A stretch of DNA of 64,000 nucleotides. Origin: Acinetobacter dispersus. GTDB taxonomy: Bacteria; Pseudomonadota; Gammaproteobacteria; Pseudomonadales; Moraxellaceae. The translations under genes and the position numbers were made by a program. Location: assembly GCF_009884975.1 (NCBI RefSeq), contig NZ_CP041970.1, forward strand, positions 124,001 through 188,000, in the 5' to 3' direction. Positions 17,302-26,714 of the stretch are shown piece by piece. Position 1 is the first letter of the stretch, and every line of letters starts with the position of its first letter. A model generated the notes under the pieces. It had not been told where the DNA came from. It ran no database searches and worked only from the letters and a program-made list of their open reading frames with translations.

Positions 17302-19380
17302 ATGAATACTGCAGTGACGACAACAGCGCCCATAGAATACAGTTACAACGATCGTTATATTAATCGTGAAATTTCAATTCTCGATTTCCACCTTCGTGTA
17401 CTTGAGCAGGCCGTCGACCCACTTCACCCCCTTTTAGAACGGATGAACTTCCTGCTGATTTTTTCACGCAATTTAGACGAATTTTTTGAAATTCGCGTTG
17501 CGGGAGTGATGGAGCAACTGACTTTAGGTAATGAAAGCCGCACGCCAGATGGTTTAACCCCTAAACAAGTTCTTGATCAAATTTCAAAAACCACGCATGC
17601 TGCGATTGAACGTCAATACCGTATTCTCAATGAACAAATCTTGCCAAAACTGCGTGAAGAAGATATCTGCTTCTTGCGTCGTGGGGAATTAACGCCAGCA
17701 CAATCGGCCTGGATTAAAAAGTATTTCCAAGAGCAAGTTGCCCCTGTACTGACTCCAATTAGTCTTGATCCAGCACACCCATTCCCACGCTTAGTCAACA
17801 AAAGCTTAAACTTCATTGTGACCTTGGAAGGGAAAGATGCGTTTGGCCGTCAGATTGATCTTGCGGTTGTACCAGCACCACGCTCATTGCCGCGTGTGGT
17901 ACGTTTACCTGATGAGTTAACCGATGGCAAAGAACATCATGTAATGTTGTCTGCAATCATTCATGAACATGTCTCGGATTTGTTCCCTGGCATGACGGCA
18001 ACGGGTTGTTATCAATTCCGTGTCACGCGGAATGCCGATTTAGCCTTGAATGAAGATGTAGAAGATTTAGCCAAAGCGCTCAAAGGTGAGTTAAGTTCAC
18101 GTCGTTTTGGTCGTGCAGTTCGTCTTGAAGTGACACATAACTGTCCAAAGCATATTTATGAATACTTACTGGATGAGTTTGATCTAAACGAAGAGCAGCT
18201 CTATCGTGTTGATGGACCAGTGAACTTAGCGCGTTTATTGTCGAACTTTAAACGTCCACATTTACGCTATGACTCACATACCCCTGTCATTCCAAAAGCA
18301 TTTAAAAAGTCTGAAAGTATTTTTGCGGCAATGCAGAAGCAGGACATTTTATTGCATCATCCCTTTGAATCATTTGCACCCGTGATTCAACTGTTGCGTG
18401 AAGCTGCGCGTGATCCTCAAGTACTGGCGATTAAGCAAACCCTTTACCGTAGCGGTGCCGATTCCGAAATCGTGCAAGTACTTGCCGAAGCAGCACGAAA
18501 TGGGAAGGAAGTTACAGCAGTGATCGAACTGCGTGCCCGTTTTGATGAAGAGTCTAATATCGAAGTAGCCAACGTCCTGCAAGAAGCGGGTGCAGTGGTG
18601 GTGTATGGCATCGTGGGGTATAAAACCCATGCCAAAATGATTTTGGTGGTGCGTCGTGAAAATAATAAACTGGTGCGCTATGTTCATTTGGGGACTGGGA
18701 ACTACCATGCAACCAATGCCCGCATTTATACAGACTACGGTTTGATGACCACAGACAAAGATTTGTGTGAAGACGTACATCGTATTTTCCAAGAATTAAC
18801 CGGTATGGGCAAAATGGCAAAGCCGAAAAAGCTATTGCATGCACCATTCACTTTGCATGCACAACTCATTAATTATATTGATGATGAAATTGCCAATGCC
18901 AAAGAAGGCAAACCAGCGCAAATTATTATTAAAGTAAATGCCTTAACCGAAGTTCAATTGATCAATAAATTGTATGAAGCTTCGCAGGCAGGTGTGCAGG
19001 TTGATCTGATCATTCGTTCTATTTGTTGTTTACGTCCGGGCTTGCCAAATCTGTCGGAAAACATTCGGGTTCGTTCGATTGTTGGACGCTTTTTGGAACA
19101 TACGCGAGTTTATTATTTCAGTAATAATGGTAATCCACGTATTTATGGTTCGAGCGCGGACTGGATGGATCGTAACTTGTTCAACCGTGTTGAAGCATGT
19201 TTCCCGATTGAAGATCCTGCGTTGAAGAAGCGTATCTATCAACTCGGTTTATTGAATTATCTCAAAGATAATCAGCAAGCATGGTTGTTACAGGGTGATG
19301 GTGTTTGGGATCGTGCACGACCTGTAGAAGGTGAGGCTCCACACAATGCACAGCATACTTTGCTTGATGCAATTAAATAA
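17302..19380 (+). CDS. ppk1: Polyphosphate kinase 1
   Basis: From the ATG at 17302 the protein is 692 aa, normal for PPK1. The N domain ([17 protein letters not shown]), head domain and two PLD-like C domains are present, with the phosphorylated His443 in [14 protein letters not shown] and the partner region near 575 ([10 protein letters not shown]). It makes long-chain polyphosphate reversibly from ATP. AAGG at 17292-17295 supports this start; an in-frame ATG 30 bp upstream has no ribosome binding site. A CHAD-domain protein, a family known to bind polyphosphate, is encoded at 51697-53154. Confidence 0.96.
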   Translation: MNTAVTTTAPIEYSYNDRYINREISILDFHLRVLEQAVDPLHPLLERMNFLLIFSRNLDEFFEIRVAGVMEQLTLGNESRTPDGLTPKQVLDQISKTTHAAIERQYRILNEQILPKLREEDICFLRRGELTPAQSAWIKKYFQEQVAPVLTPISLDPAHPFPRLVNKSLNFIVTLEGKDAFGRQIDLAVVPAPRSLPRVVRLPDELTDGKEHHVMLSAIIHEHVSDLFPGMTATGCYQFRVTRNADLALNEDVEDLAKALKGELSSRRFGRAVRLEVTHNCPKHIYEYLLDEFDLNEEQLYRVDGPVNLARLLSNFKRPHLRYDSHTPVIPKAFKKSESIFAAMQKQDILLHHPFESFAPVIQLLREAARDPQVLAIKQTLYRSGADSEIVQVLAEAARNGKEVTAVIELRARFDEESNIEVANVLQEAGAVVVYGIVGYKTHAKMILVVRRENNKLVRYVHLGTGNYHATNARIYTDYGLMTTDKDLCEDVHRIFQELTGMGKMAKPKKLLHAPFTLHAQLINYIDDEIANAKEGKPAQIIIKVNALTEVQLINKLYEASQAGVQVDLIIRSICCLRPGLPNLSENIRVRSIVGRFLEHTRVYYFSNNGNPRIYGSSADWMDRNLFNRVEACFPIEDPALKKRIYQLGLLNYLKDNQQAWLLQGDGVWDRARPVEGEAPHNAQHTLLDAIK

Positions 19381-19386
19381 GCCCAA

Positions 19387-19420
19387 TAAAAAAACCGACC
19401 TGTATAGGTCGGTTTTTTTA
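19387..19420 (+). terminator. Terminator of ppk1
   Basis: The stem AAAACCGACC/GGTCGGTTTT with a TGTATA loop and a T-run lies right after ppk1. The A-run on the other side means it can also end the convergent nitronate monooxygenase transcript. Confidence 0.9.
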
Positions 19421-19430
19421 TTTAAAACAT

Positions 19431-20474
19431 TCAGTTGGTTTTGATTTCTAATACCAATTGATTCACCAGATCAGCTGCTTCCAGTTCTCTGATTTGTCCG
19501 ACATTGCTACCTGCCCAAAATGCGCCATAACTAAAATCATGTTGTGCGCTTGCGACGGACATGAGTTGTTTCGCTAAATCATAGGTATATGGATAAGCAG
19601 GGACTTTGGGGCGATTAGGCGAATCAAGCTGTGTATGCCAAGTCCCCAGTAAACCACGAGCTGGTCGACCAGAGAGGCTTGCACTGATTTGAGTAATGTT
19701 TTGGCTAAATAGAGCTTTACGGTAGGCTGCATTTGCACTTGAACTTTTACATTGTACGAAGGCGGTACCGAGTTGCACAGCGACAGCTCCTAATTTAAGT
19801 ACGGTTTTCGCTTGATCACCATTCATGATTCCACCAGCTGCAATTACGGGCAGTGTGCAATGTTGATTGATAAGTTGTACTAGATCATAGGTTTTAATTG
19901 CAGCATCAAAATGTTGATTGAAAATACCACGATGACCACCAGCCTCAATGCCTTGCGCAATAATGATATCAATGCCAGCGGCTTCAATGGCTTGGGCTTC
20001 AAGCAAATTGGTCGCAGAGACCATCGTAATAATCCCCGCATCTTTTAGTGCTTGAATTTGATGGGGATGTGGAATTCCAAAATGAAAACTCACCGCTTTA
20101 GGACGAGTTTCAAGTACCACATGCAGATAGTCATCATTGTCTAAAAAGCTAGGATAAATGCAATTCAGTTGTGTTGGGGGAGCTGCATTAAACTTCTCAA
20201 ATTGAGGGCGAATATAATCAATCCATTGTTGTGCCGTTTCAGTATTCAATGCTTCTGATTGATGACAAAAGAAATTCACTTGAAAGGGCTGATCTGTCAG
20301 TTCTTGGGTTTTTAAAATCTGAGCTTTGGCTGCTTCTGGTGTATTGGCACCAAGACCTAAGGAACCTAATGCACCTTGATTAGAGACTTCTGCGGCAAGT
20401 TCTGGTGTCGAAACGCCTGCCATCGGTGCAAGTAAAATCGGATGTTTTATTTCTAATAATTGTAAAATTGACAT
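19431..20474 (-). CDS. Nitronate monooxygenase (2-nitropropane dioxygenase family)
   Basis: The 347-aa TIM-barrel flavoprotein has the class I NMO signatures: PILLAPMAGVSTPELAAEVS near the N-terminus, VSFHFGIPHPHQIQALKDAG (about 130-150), IIAQGIEAGGHRG (about 175-187, with the catalytic His region) and PVIAAGGIMNGDQAKTVLKLGA, then the FMN phosphate-binding AVQLGTAF. It oxidises nitronates such as propionate 3-nitronate using FMN and O2. Convergent with ppk1. GGAATGAG precedes the ATG. Confidence 0.88.
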   Translation of the reverse strand: MSILQLLEIKHPILLAPMAGVSTPELAAEVSNQGALGSLGLGANTPEAAKAQILKTQELTDQPFQVNFFCHQSEALNTETAQQWIDYIRPQFEKFNAAPPTQLNCIYPSFLDNDDYLHVVLETRPKAVSFHFGIPHPHQIQALKDAGIITMVSATNLLEAQAIEAAGIDIIIAQGIEAGGHRGIFNQHFDAAIKTYDLVQLINQHCTLPVIAAGGIMNGDQAKTVLKLGAVAVQLGTAFVQCKSSSANAAYRKALFSQNITQISASLSGRPARGLLGTWHTQLDSPNRPKVPAYPYTYDLAKQLMSVASAQHDFSYGAFWAGSNVGQIRELEAADLVNQLVLEIKTN

Positions 20475-20594
20475 GATGCTTTACTCATTCCATTTTTAAC
20501 CACCTTAACGTAAAAACAAAAAGGCTGGCAAATAATAATCGCTATTTACTTATTGAATATAGAGGTTATTTTTATATTAAAAAAATTCAGCTTT

Positions 20595-21296
20595 CTATAT
20601 AGGTGTGACATTAAAGAGTGAGCCGACCCAACTAGAAAATGCCATAGCCAGCATGCCCCATAAAGTAATACGTAAACTCCCTTTGAGCATGGAGGTACGG
20701 GCAAAGTAACTAGATAATGCACCCAGCAAGGCCAGTGAAATTACCCCAGTAATGAGTACTGAACGTGCTACCCAAGAACTTGGACTGAGTAAAATTGCCA
20801 ACATCGGCAGAGCTGCGCCACAAGAGAACGATGCTGCTGAGGATAATGCGGCTTGGACTGGATTGGCTGCGGTATTTTCATGAATACCGATCTCATCACG
20901 TGCATGTGCACCAAGTGCATCATGTTCAGTCAGTTGTTTAGCAACCTCATGTGCAAGTTCTGGATTTAGGCCTCGTGAAATATAAATTTGAGTCAATTCT
21001 TTGAGTTCAGCATGTGGATTTTTTTCTAGTTCTCTAGCCTCAAATCGGAGATCAGATTTTTCAATGTCTTCTTGAGATTTGACCGAAATGTATTCGCCTG
21101 CCGCCATTGAGGTAGCACCAGAAATAAGTCCTGCGATACAAGTAATTAATAAAGTATGTGAACTTGCGCCGCTTGCAGCCATTCCCATAATCAGACTGGT
21201 GACGGAAATAATGCCATCATTGGCACCCAAAACAGCCGCGCGTAGCCAGCCAGAACGTTGTATCACATGCGGTTCAGCATGTTGAGAGTAGGACAT
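20595..21296 (-). CDS. VIT family (CCC1/VIT1-like) metal transporter
   Basis: From the ATG at 21296 the protein is 233 aa. GWLRAAVLGANDGIISVTSL near the N-terminus is the family signature, and MAAGEYISVKSQEDIEKSDL and a cytosolic Glu-rich stretch (EARELEKNPHAELKELTQIY) resemble the metal-binding helices of VIT1. Three further TM segments follow. Family members move Fe2+ or Mn2+ out of the cytoplasm, usually by H+ antiport. The frame extends 30 bp to a TTG, but AAAGAG is placed for the ATG. Divergent from the TPR/barrel gene. Confidence 0.85.
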   Translation of the reverse strand: MSYSQHAEPHVIQRSGWLRAAVLGANDGIISVTSLIMGMAASGASSHTLLITCIAGLISGATSMAAGEYISVKSQEDIEKSDLRFEARELEKNPHAELKELTQIYISRGLNPELAHEVAKQLTEHDALGAHARDEIGIHENTAANPVQAALSSAASFSCGAALPMLAILLSPSSWVARSVLITGVISLALLGALSSYFARTSMLKGSLRITLWGMLAMAFSSWVGSLFNVTPI

Positions 21297-21526
21297 AATG
21301 TGCTCTTTGAAATCGGTTGAACTCAATCATTTATAACGTAGTGAATCATCGGTTATTTGTAAAATTTTATTGATGATTCATAAACTTAATCTATTATAAA
21401 ATAACTTATTTTAACGATAGCATAACCATGATTTGGTTATAATATGTGAATAATTTAACACTTTAACTTTGGGTTACATTGGCTTTTTATGGCCCATATT
21501 GTTGATATTTTTAGTTGAGATCTGCG

Positions 21527-22741
21527 ATGAACAATTCGAAAAATAAGCTGCTGAGTCATACACTATTAATTTTAGGTCTTATCTTACCAGTTCAACATGC
21601 ATTTAGTGCTGACTCTGATTTTGTCAAAGAAGGGGACGCGGCATATAAACCAGGCTACCTAATTTATGACCGTTGGGACAAGTTTTATAAAATTGAACAA
21701 AGCCAGCCTGAACAGGCTGAGAAAATTTTGATTGAGTTAAGTCAACTCACACCACAAGATATCAAGGTTTGGAAAAGTCTGACTTATTTGCAGATTCGCT
21801 TAAATAAACAAAATGATGCGATTCAAAGTGTGCGTAAGGCTGAACAGCTTGCACCACATGATGATCAACTGAAATTACAAGAAGCTTATTTACTGAATCA
21901 GCAGAAACGAAATAAAGAAGCCTTAGCACTTTTTAAAGGATTATCGACATCTTCAGATGCTGATATTGCTAAAAAAGCGCAACAAGCGGTGCAAAACTTA
22001 AGTGGCTCAACTGTACCCTCGACCTTTAAGGATATTTATTTTGCGCCGTCTTATGAATCACGTTATGACGACTTCATTTTCCCTTTAAAAATGCGTTATG
22101 GGAAGAATCTTGATAATGGTCGGGCACAGGTCTATGGCTTTGTAAATCTAAACCGGGACACCAAATCTAAGGGTGGGGTCCGTCCTGAAATCATTGATGA
22201 AAATGCAGTGACTGTCGGTATCGGCGCAAACTATCAGCCATGGCAGTCGATTCCTATCCGTGCTTATTTAGAAGTTGGTGGCAGTTATGATCTCATTGAT
22301 CGTAATCGTGACAAATTCCGTGAAAGTATTGTTGGTGGGGTCACAGGCTATCAAGAGTGGTATGCCAATCCTACTGCAGAACAACGCACGGTATGGAATG
22401 ATTATTTTACTGACTTGTATGGCAATGTCGCGAGCTATTCACGTGAAGATTATAATGTGATTGCTGATTTGAGATTGCGTTCAGGTTTTAATGTTTATCG
22501 TGGTGAAGCGGGAACAGTACAAGCCTATGGCAAGCTACATACCTTAGCGGATTCGGAAGGCGAAAATTACAATAATTTATTTGAATATGGTGCTGGCGTT
22601 GCTTGGCAACCATTTAACTATATTCCAGTGAAATTACGTGTTGAACGTTTATATGGGCATTATTTCAAAGATGCTTTAGCCGATGGAACTGAAAACTATA
22701 ACAATACCCGTATTGAACTGGTTTTTTATAAGAGCTTCTAA
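21527..22741 (+). CDS. TPR plus beta-barrel outer-membrane protein, NfrA/BcsC/PgaA-like exopolysaccharide exporter
   Basis: From the ATG at 21527 the protein is 404 aa: signal peptide (about 1-27), helical TPR-like repeats (about 55-150, ILIELSQLTPQDIKVWKSLT and RKAEQLAPHDDQLKLQEAYL), then a barrel-forming half (about 165-404) full of alternating aromatic/charged strands and ending in Phe. The barrel resembles the C-terminal domain of NfrA, the phage N4 adsorption protein that exports an aminosugar glycan. TPR and barrel are the usual parts of BcsC and PgaA, but here in a much smaller package. It converges on the five-gene synthase operon with only 6 bp between stop codons, so it is probably the outer-membrane exit for that polymer. 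A TATAAT box at 21438-21443 may be its promoter. A TTG four codons upstream is an alternative start. Confidence 0.72.
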   Translation: MNNSKNKLLSHTLLILGLILPVQHAFSADSDFVKEGDAAYKPGYLIYDRWDKFYKIEQSQPEQAEKILIELSQLTPQDIKVWKSLTYLQIRLNKQNDAIQSVRKAEQLAPHDDQLKLQEAYLLNQQKRNKEALALFKGLSTSSDADIAKKAQQAVQNLSGSTVPSTFKDIYFAPSYESRYDDFIFPLKMRYGKNLDNGRAQVYGFVNLNRDTKSKGGVRPEIIDENAVTVGIGANYQPWQSIPIRAYLEVGGSYDLIDRNRDKFRESIVGGVTGYQEWYANPTAEQRTVWNDYFTDLYGNVASYSREDYNVIADLRLRSGFNVYRGEAGTVQAYGKLHTLADSEGENYNNLFEYGAGVAWQPFNYIPVKLRVERLYGHYFKDALADGTENYNNTRIELVFYKSF

Positions 22742-22747
22742 CGAGCA

Positions 22748-23638
22748 TTAATGGGTATTTGCTCCATACCTGAGCTTGTACCACAGTGCGACAGTATAAA
22801 CCGTCATACGGTTCATATAATGTGGGCCGTCAAAAATATATACTTTTTGCCCTTCATAGCTTTTAAGTTGTTCAATAATTTCCCAAGGATAGGCGGAGCG
22901 GAATTTTCCACCTTTCGTTGGGCGGAAAGCTTCTAATACGATGATAATATTATCTTTTCCAAATTCTTTTTGAAGGTCTTCTAAAACGATACGCGCTTGT
23001 TGTGGTGAACGGGTTCCGACACCGACACCATCCTGAAAGAATACGCCTGTATGGCTGGGCAACCAGCTTTTTAACCAAGCATCTAAATGCTCTGGTGCTT
23101 GTTCACCGCTATAGATACTGATCCAAAGTGGTTTTGGTAAAGTTCGAATCGCTTTGGCAAGATCATTGACACAGATCCAAGTCGGGTCTGCTTCCACCGG
23201 AAAGTAATAACCTTTAAGTGGAATGGATTTAGTATTCTCGATGATTTTTTTAGAATTCTCGGCAAGCTGCAATACATTGGAGCGGGCTAACCTTTCATCA
23301 TATTCTCCAGCTAAGCCTAAAAGCATATGTTGAGCCCATGGATTTTGCTGAAGTTGTTTAAGGTTAATGTTTTTATCCCATCTTTGAAAACCCATTTCAT
23401 GGTCAAACCACGACTTGGATTGCACTACAGACCATTGAGGAACAAAAGTAGAAACACCGAGCAGATTCCAATTCCCTGAAGGAGGTGTAGTGGCTAAGTC
23501 CGGTTGCCAAAACACACCTTCAATCTGTGGAGGTTGTACATCTGCCTTAAGCTGATGAGTACAACCTCCTAAAAACAATAAGGCTGAGAGGCTTAGCGTG
23601 ATTAACGTTGTTGATTTAGTCAGCCTTATTTTTAGCAT
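22748..23638 (-). CDS. Lipoprotein, probable glycoside-hydrolase-like TIM barrel (DUF4434-like)
   Basis: From the ATG at 23638 the protein is 296 aa with a lipoprotein signal (lipobox LGGC, Cys26). The mature part carries alternating strand motifs of a TIM barrel: KGYYFPVEADPTW, LPKPLWISIYSGEQAP, TGVFFQDGVGVG, DNIIIVLEAFRPT and QKVYIFDGPHYM. The Glu in VLEAF and acidic residues at strand ends could be catalytic. It is the last gene of the operon and overlaps the BcsB-like gene by 23 bp. Glycosidases are common partners of exopolysaccharide synthases (BcsZ, PslG, PgaB), so cleavage of nascent polymer is the likely job. The family call is tentative. Confidence 0.62.
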   Translation of the reverse strand: MLKIRLTKSTTLITLSLSALLFLGGCTHQLKADVQPPQIEGVFWQPDLATTPPSGNWNLLGVSTFVPQWSVVQSKSWFDHEMGFQRWDKNINLKQLQQNPWAQHMLLGLAGEYDERLARSNVLQLAENSKKIIENTKSIPLKGYYFPVEADPTWICVNDLAKAIRTLPKPLWISIYSGEQAPEHLDAWLKSWLPSHTGVFFQDGVGVGTRSPQQARIVLEDLQKEFGKDNIIIVLEAFRPTKGGKFRSAYPWEIIEQLKSYEGQKVYIFDGPHYMNRMTVYTVALWYKLRYGANTH

Positions 23639-25463
23639 TAGGTCGTTTACGCCAGTACCAGAGCAAAATTGCAAGAATCATGATAGCAGAGATTGTAACG
23701 ACCAAGATAAAGAATGATGATTGCTTAACGAGAGGTGCTTTTTGGTTCCCCACCATAATTTTTTGCAAAACAAAAACTTGACCACTATCTGTGACCAAAA
23801 TCTTACTGGCATTGTTTGGGATATTTTGTTGGATTTTCTCCCAAAGTTTAGTGAAATTTTGTGCGCCCTGCATTGAATCAGTAATAATATCAAAACGTTG
23901 ATCATGGAAGCTGACCAAGAAACCATTGGCAGTCGCAGGTGCATAAAGCGTATTTTGATGCATTAACACTTGTTGCCGATAAATATTAGGATTCACTTGT
24001 ACGTTTAAAAGTTCAGGTTTGTTTGGATCTAATTTCACTAGATTTAAGGGAATTGGATCGTTGGTCATCAGCATTTTCTTGGCGACTTGACTCATGATCA
24101 TTGCAATTTCCAAACTGCCTGCATTGCCGTCAATGGCAATAGTAGGATGTGTTGCAAAGGTCATTGATAAAGATGCGACACCATTTTTTAATTTATGCGG
24201 CAATTTCACCGTCGATTTTTGCGTATCAATCCACAGTGAGCCTTTTGCTGTTGGTAAACACTGTGAATTTACAATCACCGAATTTTCAAGCTTCAAATTG
24301 AAGGTTGTATTGTTTGAAATGGTTTTTGCAAAATAGTTGAATTGTCGATTCACTGGATCGGAATCTAAATTGGCTGTTTTTAAGCTTCCAGCAAAGCCGC
24401 CATCAATCCATGTGGTAATGTTAGACCCTTCTAATAAACCGCTTTGCACACGGAGTGCGATTTGACCTTGTAAAATATCCGTTGGCTGCCAAACAGCGGG
24501 GAAGTTAAGGAAGAGATTTTTTTCAGCTTGATTCAAACGGAAATCACTAATGCCTAAGTCCGCAAGGGTATGGATTTGCTTAATCTTGGCCCAGTTTGGT
24601 GTTTCCAGTTTATTTGGAAGAAAGGTTGCTGAGGTATTTAGTTGTTGTAAATAATTGGGATTGAGTAATCCATTAATCGCAGAGACGAGTTTCTCTGGCT
24701 GATCATATTGAATTTGTAGGGTTGGAATATCATTTTCCGTACTGATCTGGACCAAAGTACCTTTTGGTAAAGGCGTTGCTGATTTCTTAATTTCAATATA
24801 GAAGTTAGGGGCTTGTTCTGCTGGGGCATTTTGTTCATACCACTGAATTGGTGTAACCGATCCCCATGCGCTGATCAGACGTCCTAGCATACTTGCTTCG
24901 TTTACATGGGTTGGATCGTATTTTAAGACACCGACAAAGGGCGTTGGACGGACAACCTGAGGATTAAATAAAGCGTCAGGCAAATCTTTTAAGCGATAAA
25001 TTGGTCTGTGTCGAATGTAGTCAATTTTAGAATTACTTAAATAAGTGACTTGATCGACATCCTCACTACAGAAGGTAGTTCTGTCAGCGGCAGGTGAGGT
25101 ATTGGGTGAGTACTGCTGTAAAATAAAGTCTAGGCGATGGAAACCACTTTGGGTTGCTGGTATATCAAAGCTTAATGAGCCATCTCCGTTTAAGGTGGTG
25201 TTATAAATCAGCTTGTCGTCAAACTTAACCAATAAAGTGGTGAAATGTTCGGTGGAATAATCACTGGTAAAGCGAATATTTTGCCATTCAGAACCTTTGC
25301 CTACATAAAAGAAATGCGGTTCAATCGTATATTTATTGGAGGTATTGATATTATCAAACGTCCAAGTATTCAAGGTATCAGCCACAGCAAAGACGGGCAA
25401 GGAAAGAGCGACACTTGCAACTAATGCTTTTAGAAATTGATGATGTAATGGGTTATTTTTCAT
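23616..25463 (-). CDS. BcsB-like periplasmic synthase subunit with C-terminal membrane anchor
   Basis: The 615-aa protein has a signal peptide (cleavage near AVA-DT), a large periplasmic region, and a single C-terminal TM helix (about 583-605) followed by a basic tail. The periplasmic part resembles BcsB: N-terminal jelly-roll-like domain with FDIPATQSGFHRLDFILQQY and two Cys (about 157 region), then flavodoxin-like and second carbohydrate-binding-like segments. BcsB guides the growing chain away from the synthase and anchors it with its C-terminal helix. The ATG directly follows the glycosyltransferase stop codon, with GGAGAAAAAATAA as ribosome binding site. It is shorter than BcsB (about 750 aa). 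Confidence 0.68.
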   Translation of the reverse strand: MKNNPLHHQFLKALVASVALSLPVFAVADTLNTWTFDNINTSNKYTIEPHFFYVGKGSEWQNIRFTSDYSTEHFTTLLVKFDDKLIYNTTLNGDGSLSFDIPATQSGFHRLDFILQQYSPNTSPAADRTTFCSEDVDQVTYLSNSKIDYIRHRPIYRLKDLPDALFNPQVVRPTPFVGVLKYDPTHVNEASMLGRLISAWGSVTPIQWYEQNAPAEQAPNFYIEIKKSATPLPKGTLVQISTENDIPTLQIQYDQPEKLVSAINGLLNPNYLQQLNTSATFLPNKLETPNWAKIKQIHTLADLGISDFRLNQAEKNLFLNFPAVWQPTDILQGQIALRVQSGLLEGSNITTWIDGGFAGSLKTANLDSDPVNRQFNYFAKTISNNTTFNLKLENSVIVNSQCLPTAKGSLWIDTQKSTVKLPHKLKNGVASLSMTFATHPTIAIDGNAGSLEIAMIMSQVAKKMLMTNDPIPLNLVKLDPNKPELLNVQVNPNIYRQQVLMHQNTLYAPATANGFLVSFHDQRFDIITDSMQGAQNFTKLWEKIQQNIPNNASKILVTDSGQVFVLQKIMVGNQKAPLVKQSSFFILVVTISAIMILAILLWYWRKRPNAKNKAD

Positions 25464-26714
25464 TTATTTTTTCTCCTTGCTACGCTCAGTCTTATACCAC
25501 TGTAATGAATTGCCTTGGATCTTATTTTTAAGCATGTCATATGCAGCTTTAAACACGATAAATAAGAACACTTGTGAATACGTTACGTAAGATAAAACCG
25601 CGAAGAAATATAGTTGAGGTTTGGCTCTTTCTAAAGATAAGGTGAACCACATTTGTGCGACATATAAACAGAAGGATAGGCCCCAAAGTAGAGTAAATGG
25701 GCCCGGAACGGTAATCCCTGCAATACCCAATAAGCCTAAAGTTAAAGTGATGTGACTCCAGATCAGTGCGGGTACGAACAGCACATAACACATGATGTTG
25801 TTAAAAATTTCTATACCGATTGGGAAGGGTTTTCGTAGTGCAATTGGCAAATATTTACTGGTGACGTAGAAATTCCCTTGTGTCCAGCGTGAGCGTTGTT
25901 TTACAAACACACTTAGAGAGGGCGGGTCTTGTTGCCAGCCAACCGCGTACGGCACCCATTTAATCCGTCTTTGCCCAAGAAAAATTCTAAAGCTCATCTC
26001 GGTATCATCAACCAAAGATTTTTCATCAAAACCACCTAGCGTTTCTAGAGCATCGCGCCAGATTACGTAATTGGTGCCCATTAAGGTCGACAGTTCAAAC
26101 CGTTGCCAGCGACCACCTTGGAAAATCCATTGGAAGAAAATAAATTCAATCGCAATAAAACGGGTCAAAATACTGTCACGCCAGTTACGGGTACGCACTT
26201 TCCCGTTTACCGCCACTAATTTTTTATCGGCCAGTAAGGTTTGGGCCAATAGACGTACACAGTCGGGTTCAGGCGTACTGTCAGCATCATAGACGACGAT
26301 CAGTTCTCCCGTGGCATGCGGTAAACCGTTGTTGAGTGTACGAGACTTACCTTTACCACCCATGCCTTTCGGTACATTAACAATTTTAATGCAAGGATAA
26401 ATAGCAGCCATGCGCTCCGCAATTTCTAAAGTATTGTCTTTAGAGCCATCATTAATCAGCAGAACTTCATAGGCATGTGCAGGATAATCCTGTTGTGCAA
26501 TCGCATGTAAAGTATCTTCGATTACGACACCTTCGTTATAGGCTGGAATCAAGACACTTAATACGGGCCATCGTTCAGGAACAGGAAGGTTTTCCAGCTC
26601 CTTTGCTGCATTTTTAGAATATTTCCATGCCTGAAAGCTCAACCATGCCCAAAAGGCTTGTGGAATCCAGATCCCAAGAAAACCAAATAAGAAAAGAATA
26701 TCAATTGCGGGCAT
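25464..26714 (-). CDS. Processive GT2 glycosyltransferase (exopolysaccharide synthase)
   Basis: The 416-aa protein has an N-terminal TM helix, a GT2 catalytic domain (about 50-285) and four to five C-terminal TM helices. All active-site motifs are present: SVLIPAYNEG, Asp89 in LINDGSKDN, the DxD motif Asp143-Ala-Asp145, the catalytic Asp236/Asp237-Thr-Glu, and QRSRW at 273-277. This set is typical of processive synthases such as PgaC, cellulose and hyaluronan synthases. There is no PilZ or MshEN domain. It overlaps the upstream gene by 14 bp and abuts the BcsB-like gene. Sugar donor not determinable. Confidence 0.88.
   Translation of the reverse strand: MPAIDILFLFGFLGIWIPQAFWAWLSFQAWKYSKNAAKELENLPVPERWPVLSVLIPAYNEGVVIEDTLHAIAQQDYPAHAYEVLLINDGSKDNTLEIAERMAAIYPCIKIVNVPKGMGGKGKSRTLNNGLPHATGELIVVYDADSTPEPDCVRLLAQTLLADKKLVAVNGKVRTRNWRDSILTRFIAIEFIFFQWIFQGGRWQRFELSTLMGTNYVIWRDALETLGGFDEKSLVDDTEMSFRIFLGQRRIKWVPYAVGWQQDPPSLSVFVKQRSRWTQGNFYVTSKYLPIALRKPFPIGIEIFNNIMCYVLFVPALIWSHITLTLGLLGIAGITVPGPFTLLWGLSFCLYVAQMWFTLSLERAKPQLYFFAVLSYVTYSQVFLFIVFKAAYDMLKNKIQGNSLQWYKTERSKEKK

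Noticed and set aside
18370..18792. A 140-codon open frame antisense to ppk1
   Set aside because: It covers the catalytic His region of ppk1 on the other strand; its existence follows from ppk1 codon use.
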